Shown piece after piece: positions 10,460 through 19,517 of a stretch of DNA of 39,920 bases. The stretch's first letter is position 1. Each line of letters starts with the position of its first letter. The DNA comes from Candidatus Methylomirabilota bacterium (lineage in GTDB: Bacteria; Methylomirabilota; Methylomirabilia; Rokubacteriales; CSP1-6): NCBI GenBank assembly GCA_035709005.1, contig DASTFB010000127.1, positions 1 to 39,920 on the forward strand, in the 5' to 3' direction. A program made the position numbers and the translations under genes. The notes below the pieces were generated by a model. It was not told the DNA's origin and made no database searches. It saw only the letters and a list, made by a program, of their open reading frames with translations.

Positions 10460-12736
10460 GTGAGCTGGCCCCGCCTCGCCGCCCTCGCGTTCGCCGTCCT
10501 GGTTTCCGCGTCGCACCAGGGCGAGGCCGGGCACGAGGTGCCCTACTATCCGTCGTTCTATCCCCAAGAGATCAAGATCGACGCCCTGTCGCCGGCGGCG
10601 GCCGCCACGCTCTTGCAGAAAAAGTCGCTCCATGCGTACGTCGGCGGCGATCCTTTCGCCGGGGCGGCGCCGCCGCCCCACGTGACGTACGCCCAGTCGC
10701 TCAAGTCCTACGTCGTCCTCACGCTCGGACGGCCGGCGGCGCTGGGGAATGCCCAGACGCGCTGCGCGTCGGCGGCCAGGGCCCTCAAGAGGCTGGCTAG
10801 CGCTCCGGGGCCCTACACGTTCCATCCCCATCCCGTCACCCCGCTGCACGACGACTATCTCTGGCACTTCGATCGGGTGGAAGCCGAGCGGAAACATCTG
10901 GCGGCTGCTGCGGTCGCGCCTGGTCGCGCGCTGCGGATTCAGGCCCGGGGACAGCTCGCCCAAGCTCTGCTGGCCGCCTCCGGGGGCGCCACGGAGAACG
11001 AGGCCGACGCGACGCTCGAGGAGATCGACGTGGGCGAGCTCCTGGCTGACCGGGAGACCCGGCTGAACGGCTGGCTCGGGCCGCCGTGGCTCAAGCGCGG
11101 CTGGTATCAGGCCTATCTTCTTCAGGCCGGCACGCTGACCGACGAGGCAGCCCGGCGCACCGTGGAGGACATGTTCGCCCGTCGCGTGCTGGATCCGCCG
11201 GATGCGGCCGCGCGGGCCAATCTGGAGCGGAACCTCGTGGCCGCGCTCGGGCGGGGATGCGAGCGCGTCGTGGTCGGCTACACCCTGCGCCGGGAGCCCC
11301 TGAACGTCGAGTATTCCGACGGTGTGGAAAACCTCGCCTACGATGCCCAGACCGGGCTCGGCTCGGCGATCTTCCTGCGCGACGTGAAGCTGAAGGACTT
11401 TCCGTGGAACGGCTGGCTCCGCCTGGGCAGCGCGGCACGGCCGGTGAGCGCCTGGAATCCCATCGCCGGCTTCGGTGACGCCACCGGACGGCTGATCTGG
11501 CTCGCCGTCGGCGATCCGGCGTTCTTCCCGGCACCCAGTCACGGAGGCTGGGTGCCGAACCGCGTGCGGGTCGCGTCGACATCGCCGGGTCCGGTGGCGA
11601 TTCCGGCGGACGCGCTCGTCCCCGATGCGGCGACCGGCCTGCTCCGACCCGTCGGGCCGGGGACGACGGCCGCCGCGGTCGTGAGCTACCAGGTGCTGGC
11701 CTCGGCGTTCCACCACGGCACCAGGATGTCGTCCGCCGACCTCGTGTATCCGTTCGCCTTCGCCGCCCGGTGGGGCGCGGGCCCGGGGCCGCGCGGGCGG
11801 CGATCCGACCCCGTCGTCGCCCGTGCCACGGCCGTCTTGCGCGAGCGGCTGGCCGGCGTGAGGGTCGTGAGCGTCGACTCGCAGATCAAGGATTACGGCG
11901 ATCTCCAGGTCGTCAACGACGTCCACCGTATCGACGTCTACCTGAAGCACCGCGGCGACGTCGCCGAGCTGCCGGTGATCGCGCCCCCGTGGAGCGCGAT
12001 CCCGTGGGAGCTCACGGTCCTCATGGAAGAGGCCGTGACGCGGCGGCTGACCGCGTTCTCGGAGGCCGAGGCCCGGCGCCAGGGCGTGCCGTGGCTCGAT
12101 CTGGTCCGGAACGCCAGGCTGACGGCGGCGCTGGCGGCGCTGGCCGAGACCTTCGAGCGGCAGGCCTACGTCCCGGAGACCCTGCGCGGGCTGGTCACGG
12201 TCCCCGAGGCCCGGCAGCGCTGGGCGGCCCTGCGGCGCTTCCATCGCAAGCAGGGCCACTGGCTGGTCACGAACGGCCCCTATCGGCTGCAACAATGGTC
12301 GGCCGACGGCGTCGTCCTCGCGGTGTTCCGCGATCTGAGCTATCCGCTCGTCGTCGGGGCCTACGATGTCTACGCCCTGCCCGTCCGGGCCTTCGCGACG
12401 GCCGTGGACCGGCGAGGGGAACGGCTGGAGATCCGGGCCGACGTCGAAACGGTCGTGAAGTTCGAGCGATCGTATAGGATCGAGCGGGCGCCGTTCCGGC
12501 CGCCCCCGGCCGGCGAGCGCACACGGGATACCCTGGCGGCCCACTACGTCATCGTGAACGCGAAAGATCAGGCGGTGAGCGTGGGGCGGTCCACGGCCCG
12601 GGAAGGGGATCGGCTGGTGGTCGATCTGCCGAAGGCGCTGCCGGCCGGTGCCTATCGGGTCCTGCTGGCCCTCGCGCTCCACGACAACCTGGTGCACCCC
12701 GAGGTGACGGTGGTGCCCTACCGGGTGGGCGACTGA
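10460..12736 (+). CDS. large exported protein with family-5 solute-binding-like segment
   Basis: A 758-residue protein with a signal peptide (first 23 residues, ending in SASHQGEAG). I do not recognise the whole. The segment around residues 595-625 (GHWLVTNGPYRLQQW and a following VFRDLSYP) resembles the late part of OppA/DppA-type family-5 solute-binding proteins. The mature N-terminus has YYPSFYPQEI. It lies between the LIV binding protein and livH, and its stop overlaps the livH start as TGATG, so it is surely part of the transport operon. It may be a second binding protein or a periplasmic accessory subunit. The GTG start is supported by the signal peptide that follows it. Confidence 0.7.
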   Translation: MSWPRLAALAFAVLVSASHQGEAGHEVPYYPSFYPQEIKIDALSPAAAATLLQKKSLHAYVGGDPFAGAAPPPHVTYAQSLKSYVVLTLGRPAALGNAQTRCASAARALKRLASAPGPYTFHPHPVTPLHDDYLWHFDRVEAERKHLAAAAVAPGRALRIQARGQLAQALLAASGGATENEADATLEEIDVGELLADRETRLNGWLGPPWLKRGWYQAYLLQAGTLTDEAARRTVEDMFARRVLDPPDAAARANLERNLVAALGRGCERVVVGYTLRREPLNVEYSDGVENLAYDAQTGLGSAIFLRDVKLKDFPWNGWLRLGSAARPVSAWNPIAGFGDATGRLIWLAVGDPAFFPAPSHGGWVPNRVRVASTSPGPVAIPADALVPDAATGLLRPVGPGTTAAAVVSYQVLASAFHHGTRMSSADLVYPFAFAARWGAGPGPRGRRSDPVVARATAVLRERLAGVRVVSVDSQIKDYGDLQVVNDVHRIDVYLKHRGDVAELPVIAPPWSAIPWELTVLMEEAVTRRLTAFSEAEARRQGVPWLDLVRNARLTAALAALAETFERQAYVPETLRGLVTVPEARQRWAALRRFHRKQGHWLVTNGPYRLQQWSADGVVLAVFRDLSYPLVVGAYDVYALPVRAFATAVDRRGERLEIRADVETVVKFERSYRIERAPFRPPPAGERTRDTLAAHYVIVNAKDQAVSVGRSTAREGDRLVVDLPKALPAGAYRVLLALALHDNLVHPEVTVVPYRVGD

Positions 12737-13617
12737 TGGATTTCTTCTTCATCCACCTCCTCAATGCCCTCCTGTCGGCGGCCACGCTGTTCCTCATCGC
12801 CGGGGGCCTGAGCCTGATCTACGGCGTGATGCGGATCATCAACCTGGCTCACGGCAACCTCTACGCCTTCGGCGCCTACGTCACGGCGTGGACGCTCGGC
12901 AAGCTGCTGGTCGGCGCGCCGACGCCTATCCTCTACCTGGTCCTGCCGGTGGGCGCGGTGGGGGCGGCGCTGCTGGGGGCGCTGCTGGAACCCACCCTGC
13001 TCCGCCCGTTCTACCGGCGCGCCGAGGAGTACCAGCTGCTGGTGACCTTCGGCCTGCTCATGATCCTGGGCGATACGATGCACTTCCTGTGGGGGCCGTA
13101 TCCGCTGTCGGCCAGCGCCCTCTGGGAAAACTCGGGCAGCCTCATGATTGCCGGGAATCCGTATCCGTACTACAACCTGGTCGTCATCGGCATCGGCGGC
13201 CTCGCCGCCGCCTTTCTGTGGGCGTTCGTCTACAAGACGCGCTTCGGCGTGGTCCTCCGCGCCACCTCGCAGAACATGCGTATGGCCTCCGCCCTCGGCG
13301 TGAACGTGAATCGGATCTACGTGCTGGCCTTCACGCTCGGGTGCTTCATGGCCGGCCTGGGCGGCGCCATCATCGCGCCCAGCCAATCGGCGGTGCTGGA
13401 CATGGGGGTCGACGCGCTGGTGCTCTCCTTCATCGTGGTGGTCATCGGCGGGCTGGGCAGCCTGGAGGGCGCGCTGGTGGGGGCGCTGATCGTGGGCATC
13501 GTGCGCGAAGCGGGCATCACGTGGTTCCCCGAGATCGAGCTCGCCGTCCTCTATCTGATGGCGGCCATCGTCCTGCTGGCGCGGCCGGCCGGCCTGTTCG
13601 GGCGCGCCACCACGTGA
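12736..13617 (+). CDS. livH: branched-chain-type ABC transporter permease LivH
   Basis: A 293-residue inner-membrane permease of the LivH type. It has the family's N-terminal GGLSLIYGVMRIINLAHG and the conserved loop VVIGGLGSLEGALVGA near residue 237, which contacts the ATPase. Most of the protein is hydrophobic, with about eight spans. It forms a heterodimer with LivM. It overlaps the upstream gene by one base and LivM by four (GTGA). The exact substrate cannot be told; LIV-family systems carry branched-chain amino acids, amides, urea or aromatic acids. Confidence 0.95.
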   Translation: MDFFFIHLLNALLSAATLFLIAGGLSLIYGVMRIINLAHGNLYAFGAYVTAWTLGKLLVGAPTPILYLVLPVGAVGAALLGALLEPTLLRPFYRRAEEYQLLVTFGLLMILGDTMHFLWGPYPLSASALWENSGSLMIAGNPYPYYNLVVIGIGGLAAAFLWAFVYKTRFGVVLRATSQNMRMASALGVNVNRIYVLAFTLGCFMAGLGGAIIAPSQSAVLDMGVDALVLSFIVVVIGGLGSLEGALVGALIVGIVREAGITWFPEIELAVLYLMAAIVLLARPAGLFGRATT

Positions 13618-14612
13618 ACACCGTCGCCGTCGCCCTGCCCACCCGCTCGCCCGTGAAGCTGCTCGCCGGGCTGGCTCCGATCGTCGTCCTGCTCTTGGCC
13701 TACCCGTGGATCGCCAGCCAGTACCAGGCCATGCTCCTGGGCTACGGCCTGGTCATGGCGATCGCCGCCCTGGGATTCAACCTGTTGTTGGGCTACACGG
13801 GCTTGCTCTCGTTCGGCCACTCGGCGTTCTTCGGGGTGGGCGCCTATGCGGTGGCCATGACGGTCAAGTATCTGGGGGTCAGCTCGATGGAGCTGTTCCT
13901 CCTCAGCGCCATCGTCAGCTCGATCCTCATCGCGGCGCTGTTCGGCGTGGTCTGCGTGCGTTACACTCGTATCTTCTTCGGCATCCTGACCCTGGCCCTG
14001 TCCCAGGTGCTGTGGAGCCTGGCCTTCAAGTTCTTTTGGGTCACGGGCGGAACGGACGGGCTGCGGGTGCCGACGCCGACGCTGCTGGGCGTGGTGACCG
14101 GCACGGGCGACAAGATCGACTTCATCGCCCACTATTACTACTACTACATCCTGGCGACCTTCTTCGCGTGCGTGGCGCTGATGTGGGTCATCGTGAACTC
14201 GCCCTTCGGCAAAGCGCTGCAGTCGATCCGGGACAACGAGACGCGCGCGGAATTCGTGGGCGTGCAGGTCCGGCGCCACCGCTGGGTCGCCTTCCTGGTC
14301 TCCGGCCTCTTCACGGGCCTGGCCGGCGCCCTGTGGGTGCCCCTCAATGGCCTGGTCACCCCCGAGAGCCTGCACTGGACGTTCTCCGGCAAGATCGTGT
14401 TCATGGCCGTGCTGGGGGGGTTCCGGGCGTTCGCCGGCCCCATCGTGGGGGCCGTGCTCTACACGTACCTGGAGGCCTACGCCGTCGGCAACACGGTGTA
14501 CTGGCAGTTCGTGCTCGGCACGGTGCTGGTCGTCCTCGTGCTGTCCCTGCCGACCGGGGTCATGGGCACGGCGGCGCGGCTCCTGGAGCGCTGGCGGGGG
14601 AGGGCGGCCTGA
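13614..14612 (+). CDS. livM: branched-chain-type ABC transporter permease LivM
   Basis: The second permease subunit, 332 residues. It contains the LivM motifs LLGYTGLLSFGHSAFFG and SIRDNETRAEFVGV, the latter in the cytoplasmic loop that meets LivG/LivF. The protein has a run of five tyrosines (HYYYYYIL) at the start of a membrane span, which is uncommon. The GTG start overlaps the livH stop, and the true N-terminus is VNTVAVALPTRSPVK rather than the longer open frame, which is a livH shadow. livG starts two bases after its stop. Confidence 0.95.
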   Translation: MNTVAVALPTRSPVKLLAGLAPIVVLLLAYPWIASQYQAMLLGYGLVMAIAALGFNLLLGYTGLLSFGHSAFFGVGAYAVAMTVKYLGVSSMELFLLSAIVSSILIAALFGVVCVRYTRIFFGILTLALSQVLWSLAFKFFWVTGGTDGLRVPTPTLLGVVTGTGDKIDFIAHYYYYYILATFFACVALMWVIVNSPFGKALQSIRDNETRAEFVGVQVRRHRWVAFLVSGLFTGLAGALWVPLNGLVTPESLHWTFSGKIVFMAVLGGFRAFAGPIVGAVLYTYLEAYAVGNTVYWQFVLGTVLVVLVLSLPTGVMGTAARLLERWRGRAA

Positions 14613-14613
14613 A

Positions 14614-15369
14614 GTGGGCCTCCTGGCGACCACGAACCTGGTCAAGCACTTCGGCCAGACCCGTGCCGTCGACCACGTGGATTTCACCGTGCGGGAGCGC
14701 GAGATGCTGGGCCTCATCGGCTCCAACGGCGCCGGCAAGACGACGCTGGTGAACCTGATCAGCGGGCTCATCCGGCCCGACGGCGGGCGCATCCTCTTCG
14801 CCGGCCAGGACGTCACCCATCAGAGCATCAACGAGCGCATCCGCGCCGGCATCGCCCGCAGCTTTCAGCTCGTGAACCTCTTCGACCACCTCACCGCCTT
14901 CGAGAACATCGCGCTGACGATCTTCTCGCGGCAAGGCAAGACCCGGTCCATGCTGACCCTGGCCGATCGGGATGGTCCGGTCGCCGACGAAGCCCACGAG
15001 GTGCTCCGGCAGTTCGGGCTGGCGAACAAGGCGCTCATGCTCGCCGGCGGCCTGTCCCAAGGAGAGCGCAAACTCCTGGACGTGGCCGTGGCCTACGCGC
15101 TGCGGCCCAAGCTGCTCTTCCTCGACGAGCCCACCAGCGGTGTGAGCACGCGGGAGAAGGCGCCCATCATGGAGGTGATCAGCGCGATCGTCCGCTCGGG
15201 CGATATCGCCGCGGTAGTGATCGAACACGACATGGACGTCGTCTTCACCTACTCCGACCGCATCGTGGCCATGCACGAGGGTAAGATCCTCGCCGAAGGC
15301 ACGCCCGCCGAAATCCGGGCCAACGCCACGGTGACGACCACCCTGATCGGCAGCGGCGGCGCTCTATGA
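14614..15369 (+). CDS. livG: LivG-type ABC ATPase
   Basis: One of the two ATPases of the transporter, 251 residues. It has Walker A GSNGAGKTT, the LivG-type stretch RSFQLVNLFDHLTAFEN, Walker B LLFLDEP, and the H-loop VIEHDMDVVF. The signature motif reads LSQGERK instead of the more common LSYGEQR; the functional Ser-x-Gly core is kept. The GTG start lies two bases after the livM stop and the stop overlaps livF as ATGA. It energises import together with LivF. Confidence 0.95.
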   Translation: MGLLATTNLVKHFGQTRAVDHVDFTVREREMLGLIGSNGAGKTTLVNLISGLIRPDGGRILFAGQDVTHQSINERIRAGIARSFQLVNLFDHLTAFENIALTIFSRQGKTRSMLTLADRDGPVADEAHEVLRQFGLANKALMLAGGLSQGERKLLDVAVAYALRPKLLFLDEPTSGVSTREKAPIMEVISAIVRSGDIAAVVIEHDMDVVFTYSDRIVAMHEGKILAEGTPAEIRANATVTTTLIGSGGAL

Positions 15370-16067
15370 CGACGGAGCTGCTCGCTCTGGACGGGATTCA
15401 CACCTACCGCGGGGCCGCCCATGTGCTGCGGGCGCTGTCGCTGCGGGTGGGCGAGGGGGAGACGGTGTGTCTGGTCGGCCGCAACGGGGCCGGCAAGACG
15501 ACGACGCTGGAGAGCGCGATGGGCCTGCTGCCGATGCGCGCGGGGGCCGTGCGCTTCCGGAGCCGCGACATCACCCGGTTGCCGCCCCACCAGCGCGCCA
15601 CACTGGGGATCGGCTACGCGCCGGAGGACTGCGGCATCTTTCCCGACCTCACCGTGGCCGAGAACCTCCAGATCGGACGTTGGATGGCCGTGGGCAAGGG
15701 GAGGGGGGACTCGAGCCCGGCGGTCTTCCCCGAGATCGAGCAGCTCGGTGACCGCCGGGGTCTCAACCTGTCCGGTGGCCAGAAGAAGATGCTGGCCATC
15801 AGCCGGGCCATGGCGCTGGCCCCGTCGGTGCTGTTGCTCGACGAGCCCTTCGAAGGCCTGGCCCCGGTGGTGGTCACCCGCTTCATCGAAGCGGCCCGCC
15901 GAATCAAGGCCATGGGCGTCTCGCTGCTCATCGCCGAATCGAACGTCACCAACGCCGCGCGTGTGGCCGACCGTCTGTACGCCATCGATCGGGGCGAGAT
16001 CCTGTTCGAAGGGGCCCCTCGAGCCGTGCTGGACAACGCCGAGGTCATGCGGGTCTTGCGCGGCTAG
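15366..16067 (+). CDS. livF: LivF-type ABC ATPase
   Basis: The second ATPase, 233 residues. Motifs are Walker A GRNGAGKTT, the LivF-specific YAPEDCGIFPDLTVAENL, signature LSGGQKK and Walker B VLLLDEPFEGLAP. Family members commonly have EQN near the H-loop; here it reads AESNVT. It ends the transport genes proper; no clear terminator follows, and the next gene starts 29 bases later, so read-through is possible. Confidence 0.95.
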   Translation: MTTELLALDGIHTYRGAAHVLRALSLRVGEGETVCLVGRNGAGKTTTLESAMGLLPMRAGAVRFRSRDITRLPPHQRATLGIGYAPEDCGIFPDLTVAENLQIGRWMAVGKGRGDSSPAVFPEIEQLGDRRGLNLSGGQKKMLAISRAMALAPSVLLLDEPFEGLAPVVVTRFIEAARRIKAMGVSLLIAESNVTNAARVADRLYAIDRGEILFEGAPRAVLDNAEVMRVLRG

Positions 16068-16096
16068 CCGAGGACGGGCGCCGAGCCGAGGATCAC

Positions 16097-17887
16097 GTGG
16101 AGGCGGCGGCGACCATCGCGGTGTTGCCATTCGACAACCCCTCGGGCGACCCCGAGCAAGCGTACTTCGCGCGGGGATTCGTCGAGGACGTGGTCACCGA
16201 GCTGTCCCGGTTTCCAACCCTGGAGGTCATCCATCCGCAAACGTCCTTCAACCTGACCGCCGATCGCCCCACCGAGCACCTGCCCGAGGGCCTGCCAGTC
16301 GGTTACTTCCTGCGGGGCAGCGTTCGACGGCTGGGAGAGACGGTGCGGGTGGCCGCGCAACTCGTGGAGGCGTCGGCCGGGCGCCAGATCTGGGCGGACC
16401 GCTTCGACGCGCCGGCCGAGCGCCTGCTCGCCGTCCAGGACGAGATCGTGACGCGGGTGGTGAGTGCCCTGGCCGTCGAGATCGACACCGCGCGTCTGTT
16501 CCAGGCCAGGCGGAAGCCCATCACGAGCCTCGAGGTCTACGACTGCTGGCTCCGGGGCCTCGACTGCCTCCGCCGGGGGACCGCGGAGGACGACGCGCGC
16601 GCCCGGGCGTTCTTCGAACGGGCGCTGACCCTCGATCCCCACTGGGCGCGGGCCCATGCCGGGCTCTCCCTCTCCCACTTCAATGAGTGGAGCTGCCAGG
16701 CCTGGGAGCTCTGGGACGAAAAAGAGCGCCTGGCCTTCGAGCACGCCCGTCGCGCGGCCGCCCTGGACGACCGGGATGCCCTCGTCCAGCTCGTGCTGGG
16801 GCGCGTCCTGCTCTACCGGCGCCGGTTCGACGAGGCGGCGGGGCACGTGGATCGAGCGATCGCGCTCAACCCGAACGACGCCGACGTGCTCGCCCACGCG
16901 GCTCTCTGCCAGGCCTATCTCGGTCAGCCCGAGGCCGGCGCCACCCTGGCCGCCAAGGCAGCGCGGCTGAACCCTCGCCACCCGGACTGGTACCTGGCCT
17001 GCGCCGCCGTCCCGCTGTTTCTCCTGGGCCGGTATGCGGACGTCGCGGCGCTGGTGGCCGGGGCCCCCCGGGGCACGGTCGATCTCCCCGCCTACCTGGC
17101 GGCCAGCTACGCGCTGGTCGGTGACGCGGCGCGCGCCACGCCAGCCCTGGAGATGTTCCTGTCGGACTTCGTGGAGAAGATCACGTTCGGGCGCCCGCCC
17201 GAGCCGGGCGAGCCCCTGCGCTGGCTCCATCACGTCAACCCATTCCGCCGCCCCGAGGACGCCCAGCACGTCGCGCGTGGGCTGCGGCTTGCCGGGCTGG
17301 CGCCCGATCCCGACGAGCGGCCGGCCCGCGCCATCGCGCCGCCGACGAGGGACGGCCCGGCTCGCGCCGCGTTCCGGCGGGAGGGTGAGGTCTGGACGCT
17401 GGAGTTCGACGGCCTGGCCGTCCAGTTGACCGAGGCCAAGGGGTTCCACGATCTGGGGGAGCTTCTCGCCAAGCCGGAGGCGCCCATCCACTGCCTCGAG
17501 CTGGCCGGGCGTGCGGCGGAGCCCCGCGGCGACGACCCGGTGCTCGACGACCGCGCCCGCCGGGAGCTGGCCTCGCGGGCTCGCGAGCTGCAGGAGCAGA
17601 TCGACGACGCCGAGGCGCGCCACGACCCGGCCCGTGCCGAGCGCGCGCGGGAAGAGCTGGATCGGATCGTCGCCGCGCTCTCCGGCGCTCTCGGTCTCGG
17701 TGGTCGGGCCCGCCGCCTCGGCAGCGCGGCCGAGCGTGCCCGCACCGCGGTAACCTGGCGGATTCGTAACGCCATCCGAAAGATCGCGACGGCCCACCCC
17801 GCCCTCGGGCGGCATCTGGACAACGCCGTGCGGACCGGCACGTACTGCTCCTATACGCCGGACCGACCGATCGACTGGGTGCTGTAG
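16097..17887 (+). CDS. TolB-like/TPR regulatory protein with conserved C-terminal domain
   Basis: A 596-residue soluble protein. Residues 1-125 match the TolB N-terminal-like domain found in many CadC-like and cyclase-linked regulators: IAVLPFDNPSGDPEQAYFARG, then FLRGSVRRLGETVRVAAQLVEA. Residues about 150-350 form TPR repeats. Residues about 425-475 hold the conserved FRREGEVWTLEFDG segment, and the last 50 residues hold WRIRNAIRKIATAHPALG and RTGTYCSYTP. I have seen that tail in large signalling proteins but cannot name its function. No DNA-binding or cyclase domain is visible. The GTG start has a GAGGA site four bases upstream. Its position right after livF suggests a regulatory link to the transporter. 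Confidence 0.75.
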   Translation: MEAAATIAVLPFDNPSGDPEQAYFARGFVEDVVTELSRFPTLEVIHPQTSFNLTADRPTEHLPEGLPVGYFLRGSVRRLGETVRVAAQLVEASAGRQIWADRFDAPAERLLAVQDEIVTRVVSALAVEIDTARLFQARRKPITSLEVYDCWLRGLDCLRRGTAEDDARARAFFERALTLDPHWARAHAGLSLSHFNEWSCQAWELWDEKERLAFEHARRAAALDDRDALVQLVLGRVLLYRRRFDEAAGHVDRAIALNPNDADVLAHAALCQAYLGQPEAGATLAAKAARLNPRHPDWYLACAAVPLFLLGRYADVAALVAGAPRGTVDLPAYLAASYALVGDAARATPALEMFLSDFVEKITFGRPPEPGEPLRWLHHVNPFRRPEDAQHVARGLRLAGLAPDPDERPARAIAPPTRDGPARAAFRREGEVWTLEFDGLAVQLTEAKGFHDLGELLAKPEAPIHCLELAGRAAEPRGDDPVLDDRARRELASRARELQEQIDDAEARHDPARAERAREELDRIVAALSGALGLGGRARRLGSAAERARTAVTWRIRNAIRKIATAHPALGRHLDNAVRTGTYCSYTPDRPIDWVL

Positions 17888-17894
17888 CGCCCCC

Positions 17895-17911
17895 GCCTCA
17901 CGCTGTGAGGC
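17895..17911 (+). terminator. hairpin after the TolB/TPR gene
   Basis: GCCTCAC and GTGAGGC form a perfect 7-base stem with a 3-base loop, 8 bases after the stop codon. There is no T tract, so it may be a weak terminator or mRNA 3' end. Confidence 0.4.
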
Positions 17912-17926
17912 TCGGCCTCACGCCTG

Positions 17927-17942
17927 ATGGGTAAAGACCCAT
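17927..17942 (+). promoter_or_regulatory. hairpin just upstream of the TTC38-like gene's ribosome site
   Basis: ATGGGT and ACCCAT form a 6-base stem with an AAAG loop, followed by TT and, two bases later, by the GGAGG ribosome site at 17945-17949. It could influence translation or end the upstream transcript. Confidence 0.35.
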
Positions 17943-17955
17943 TTGGAGGTCAGCG

Positions 17956-19371
17956 ATGGCGTGTGGCAGCGTGGTTCTCGGTGATCGATGGCCCTTCCCG
18001 GCGAGGGCGAGAGCGAGCGTGCCGGATGCCCGGGGTGTGCCCGTTTCGTGCGGTGACCGGTCGGCCCGGGAGCTTTACGAACGGGCCCTCGTCCAGTACC
18101 ACAGCTTCGTCGGAGATCCGATCGCCACGATCGAGGAAGCCCTCGGACACGCGCCGGACTTCGTGTTGGGGCACGTGTTCCGGGCGACGGTGTTGATGAC
18201 GTTCATGGAGCGGCGCTTCGCCGAGCAGGCCCGGATCAGCGTCGCCTCGGCCGAGGCCCTCCTGCCGCGCGCCAATGCGCGCGAGCAAGCCCTGGTGGGG
18301 GCGGCCCGCCGGCTGGTGGACGGCGACTGGGACGGGGCCTGCGCGGCTCTGGATCGCGTCCTGGTGGATCATCCGCGGGACGCGTTCGCCATCCAGTCCG
18401 CCCACTTGCTGGATTTCTACCGCGGGGATGCCCTGAACCTGCGCAACCGTATCTCGCGTGTCATGCCGTCCTGGAGCCCGAGCGTGCCGGGCTATTCGTA
18501 CATCCTGGGCATGCATGCGTTCGGGCTCGAGGAGTGCAATCAGTATCCGGAGGCGGAGGAGGTTGGCCGCCGGGCCCTGGATCGGGAGCCCAAGGACGGC
18601 TGGGCCGTGCATGCCGTCACGCACGTGATGGAGATGCAGGGCCGGATCGACGAGGGCATCGCCTGGCTCGAGTCCCGGGAGCCGGACTGGGCGCCCGACA
18701 ACGGGTTCGCCTTCCACAACTACTGGCACCTGGCGCTCTACTACCTCGACCATCACCGGTATTCCGACGTGCTGGCCCTCTACGACACGCGGGTGCATCC
18801 CGAGCCACCGGACTTCGCCCTGCAGCTGCTGGACGCGACGGCCCTGCTGTGGCGGCTGTTCCTGGAAGGCGTGGCCCCCGGTCGGCGGGCCGAAGTCCTG
18901 GCCGAGAACTGGGCCGGCCGGCTCGAGACCGAGCGCGGCTTTTACGCGTTCAACGACATGCACGCCATGATGGCCTTCACGCTGGCGGGGCGCGAGGCCG
19001 AGGCGGCGCGGCTCATCGCCGATCTGCAGTGGGCGGTGCAGCACGCCCCCGGGATCAATCGGATGATGGCGCGGGAGGTCGGCTTGCCGGTCTGCCTGGC
19101 CATCCGGGCCTTCGGCCAGGCCCGCTATCCGGAAGCGATCCGTCACCTGGAGCCGGTGCGGGACACCGCCTGGCGGTTCGGCGGCAGCCACGCCCAGCGG
19201 GATGTGTTGACGCTCACCCTCGTCGAGGCGGCCAGCCGGAGCGGCGACGCCGCGCTGGCGCGGCACTACATCGCCGAGCGCACGGTCCACCGGCCGGGCA
19301 GCGCCTGGGGCTGGCGCCTGCTCGCCCGGACCCCACGAATGACCGAAAGGCCGCGAGCGGCTCGCTCGTGA
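17956..19371 (+). CDS. TTC38-like tetratricopeptide protein
   Basis: A 471-residue protein of alpha-helical repeats. The stretch GWAVHAVTHVMEMQGRIDEG is typical of the TTC38 family, found in bacteria and eukaryotes with unknown biochemical role. Further family-like parts are NYWHLALYYLDH and the HAMMAFTLAGRE repeat. No signal peptide is visible. A GGAGG site lies six bases before the ATG. In bacteria such genes often sit near amino-acid or xenobiotic catabolism genes, and here it lies between a LIV transporter and an acyl-CoA synthetase. Confidence 0.8.
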   Translation: MACGSVVLGDRWPFPARARASVPDARGVPVSCGDRSARELYERALVQYHSFVGDPIATIEEALGHAPDFVLGHVFRATVLMTFMERRFAEQARISVASAEALLPRANAREQALVGAARRLVDGDWDGACAALDRVLVDHPRDAFAIQSAHLLDFYRGDALNLRNRISRVMPSWSPSVPGYSYILGMHAFGLEECNQYPEAEEVGRRALDREPKDGWAVHAVTHVMEMQGRIDEGIAWLESREPDWAPDNGFAFHNYWHLALYYLDHHRYSDVLALYDTRVHPEPPDFALQLLDATALLWRLFLEGVAPGRRAEVLAENWAGRLETERGFYAFNDMHAMMAFTLAGREAEAARLIADLQWAVQHAPGINRMMAREVGLPVCLAIRAFGQARYPEAIRHLEPVRDTAWRFGGSHAQRDVLTLTLVEAASRSGDAALARHYIAERTVHRPGSAWGWRLLARTPRMTERPRAARS

Positions 19372-19517
19372 CGGCGAGCCGGTGGAGATCTATGACTTCC
19401 TCAAGCTGCTGAAGGAGCGGGTGACGTACACTTCTGCGGTTCTTGAACGAGAAGGCCGTCACGGCGGATCATTGTCAGTACTTTTGACGGCAGGGGCCTC
19501 TCCCCCGAGGTGACACG

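Noticed and set aside
19372-19517. Open stretch reading GEPVEIYDFLKLLKERVTYT in the gap before the acyl-CoA synthetase gene
   Set aside because: No ribosome site and no good start; only about 40 codons from a GTG, with a tail that reads like noncoding sequence. Could be a gene remnant, but I cannot support it.
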